Shown here: positions 6,563 to 7,296 of the stretch, piece after piece
Numbering within the stretch: the first letter of the stretch is position 1
Layout of the letters: every line of letters starts with the position of its first letter
Assembly: GCA_902773155.1 (NCBI GenBank)
Contig: CACYDK010000107.1
Span: 1 to 7,296, forward strand
Source: an uncultured Ruminococcus sp.
Lineage (GTDB): Bacteria; Bacillota; Clostridia; Oscillospirales; Acutalibacteraceae
DNA: 7,296 bases
Direction: 5' to 3'
Position numbers and translations under genes: made by a program
The notes under the pieces: generated by a model
Databases searched by the model: none
What the model was told of the DNA's origin: nothing
Seen by the model: the letters and a program-made list of their open reading frames with translations, nothing else

Positions 6563-7063
6563 TCAGCTTAGAATTTCTCTCATTTTTGCGAGTCCGCGCG
6601 ACAGCTTTGAGCGCACGGTGGAGGCCTTTATACCGGTAAGCGACGATATCTCGCGGCTGTTGAACCCGGCCACAACGCTTAGCAGAACTATGTCGCGCGT
6701 ACCGGGGCTGAGCGCGTCGAGAGCCTCCGAAAGCTCTACGGACATATGAGAGTCCTCGACCGAAACAATCGCCTCGTCAACGTTCTCATCTGCATTGCGT
6801 TTGATTTTCGACTCGATCATCTCGGCGCAAACGCGGTACATGATCCTGAAAATCCACGCAGGAAAGGCTTTTTCGTTTTTAAGTCTGCGAATAGCCGTAA
6901 ACGCGCGCACAACGCAGTCCGAAACAGCGTCCTCGGCGTCGTCGGAGCTTCTGAGCTTAAAGTAGGCGTATCTGTAGAGTCTGTCGCGGTAGAGCATATA
7001 AATCGACGCGAAGGCCTCGCGGTCGCCGCTGATCGCCCGTCTAATGAGTTTTGCTTCGTCCAT
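6563..7063 (-). CDS. ECF-type (sigma-70 family, group 4) RNA polymerase sigma factor
   Basis: The protein has 166 residues, a usual ECF length. It directs RNA polymerase to a dedicated promoter set. The start is the ATG of MDEAKLIRRA at 7063, with GAGGAG six bases upstream. The in-frame ATG at 7099 would add 12 residues but has no such site, and GAGGAG would then lie inside the coding region. Region 2 covers about 8-83: AFASIYMLYRDRLYRYAY, DAEDAVSDCVVRAF (42-55) and AFPAWIFRIMYRV (66-78). A variable acidic linker follows at 91-107. Region 4 covers about 108-163, with ALDALSPGTRDIVLL and a helix-turn-helix FNSREISSLTGIKASTVRSKLSRG (134-157). It is first in an operon with the propeller protein, which could anchor and inhibit it. 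Its target promoters are unknown; its own visible promoter looks like a housekeeping one rather than autoregulated. Confidence 0.92.
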   Translation of the reverse strand: MDEAKLIRRAISGDREAFASIYMLYRDRLYRYAYFKLRSSDDAEDAVSDCVVRAFTAIRRLKNEKAFPAWIFRIMYRVCAEMIESKIKRNADENVDEAIVSVEDSHMSVELSEALDALSPGTRDIVLLSVVAGFNSREISSLTGIKASTVRSKLSRGLAKMREILS

Positions 7064-7069
7064 AATGAT

Positions 7070-7075
7070 CTCCTC
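7070..7075 (-). promoter_or_regulatory. Ribosome-binding site of the sigma factor gene
   Basis: GAGGAG on the minus strand, six bases before the ATG at 7063. It is the only good purine box near any in-frame start and therefore fixes the start of this gene. Confidence 0.85.
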
Positions 7076-7145
7076 GAGGGTTGATTGTGTAACGTTCATA
7101 TGTTAAGTGCGAAAAAATCCGCTAAGTGTTGCAGTCATCAAGAAA

Positions 7146-7174
7146 ATTATATCATTCTTTTTTTGCCCGTTCAA
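7146..7174 (-). promoter_or_regulatory. Near-consensus housekeeping promoter of the sigma/propeller operon
   Basis: On the minus strand, TTGAAC (7169-7174) is followed by a 17-base spacer and a perfect TATAAT (7146-7151) preceded by TGA, an extended -10. The transcript should start near 7139, with a leader of about 75 bases before the ATG at 7063. Such a strong sigma-A match suggests steady expression, with control of the sigma factor exerted at the protein level. Confidence 0.85.
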
Positions 7175-7184
7175 TAATTCGCGC

Positions 7185-7213
7185 TCATTTTCCGGAAAGT
7201 CTGCGCATATACT
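7185..7213 (+). promoter_or_regulatory. Probable sporulation sigma-E promoter of the spoIIID-like gene
   Basis: TCATTTT (7185-7191), a 14-base spacer and CATATACT (7206-7213) resemble the Bacillus sigma-E pattern of an ATA-type -35 and a CATAnnnT -10 at this spacing. The -10 fits well; the -35 only partly. The transcript would start near 7220, about 22 bases before the GTG. Transcription of spoIIID by mother-cell sigma-E is established in Bacillus subtilis, which supports the reading. Confidence 0.55.
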
Positions 7214-7241
7214 CTACCAAAACACTTTCGGAGGGTCATAT

Positions 7242-7296
7242 GTGAAAGGTATAGTGGAGGAGAGAGCCGCGATGCTCGGCGAATATATAATAGAAA
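7242..7296 (+). CDS. spoIIID: Probable sporulation transcription regulator SpoIIID (5' end only, runs off window)
   Basis: Eighteen codons are visible, starting at GTG 7242 with GGAGGG (7230-7235) six bases upstream. The overlapping ATG at 7240 is followed directly by a stop in its own frame. The peptide MKGIVEERAAMLGEYIIE matches the start of SpoIIID proteins in spacing and key residues (I/V, ER, G, YI, E; compare MHDYIKERTIKIGKYIVE in B. subtilis). SpoIIID is a small DNA-binding protein that switches mother-cell gene expression during sporulation. The helix-turn-helix lies outside the window, so the call rests on the N-terminus, the divergent position and the sigma-E-like promoter. It shares the 178-base intergenic region with the sigma operon. 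Confidence 0.65.
   Translation, partial: MKGIVEERAAMLGEYIIE

Noticed and set aside
6746..7084. Plus-strand open frame opposite the sigma factor
   Set aside because: The sigma factor has clear region 2 and region 4 motifs on the other strand. The opposing product matches nothing I recognise.

Overview
The window looks like a chromosomal segment from a spore-forming, starch-degrading gut Firmicute of the Ruminococcus/Oscillospiraceae type. The evidence is a dockerin-bearing alpha-amylase with starch-binding modules, Pro-Thr-Glu-Ala linkers of the kind common in that group, strong Gram-positive ribosome-binding sites, and the first codons of a probable spoIIID at the right edge. G+C is around one half by eye, with a more A/T-rich patch in the first 650 bases. 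The species cannot be named from the sequence.

Layout, left to right. Bases 1-1401 (+) hold the 3' part of a secreted surface-type protein: the end of a C-type lectin-like domain, an unrecognised domain, a Pro/Thr linker, a bacterial Ig-like repeat and a very lysine-rich C-terminal module. It converges on the next gene, with a perfect 14-bp hairpin between them (1520-1550). Bases 1618-4371 (-) encode a secreted multidomain alpha-amylase: a GH13 catalytic domain of the Bacillus AmyE type, a beta-sandwich module, a CBM26-like module, a linker, a dockerin, a second linker and a second CBM26-like module. Its promoter region (4371-4531) carries an extended -10 promoter whose -35 is overlapped by an 18-bp palindrome, a probable operator.

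Bases 4588-7063 (-) are a two-gene operon: an ECF-type sigma factor followed 13 bp later by a membrane-anchored beta-propeller protein of the PF09826 type. It is driven by a near-consensus housekeeping promoter (7146-7174) and closed by a hairpin terminator (4532-4561). A divergent gene begins at 7242 (+). Its 18 visible residues resemble the start of SpoIIID, and a sequence matching the sporulation sigma-E promoter pattern lies just upstream.

How the genes may work together (inference). The amylase would be exported and docked through its dockerin onto a cohesin scaffoldin, with its two starch-binding modules holding it on starch, as in the amylosome model of Ruminococcus bromii. The sigma factor and propeller protein look like a trans-envelope signalling pair. 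Nothing in the sequence proves that they control the amylase, and no ECF-type promoter is visible in front of it. Nothing here is clearly a new system. The most interesting points are the internal dockerin, the operator-like palindrome, the sigma/propeller pair and the QPD/WND lectin domain.
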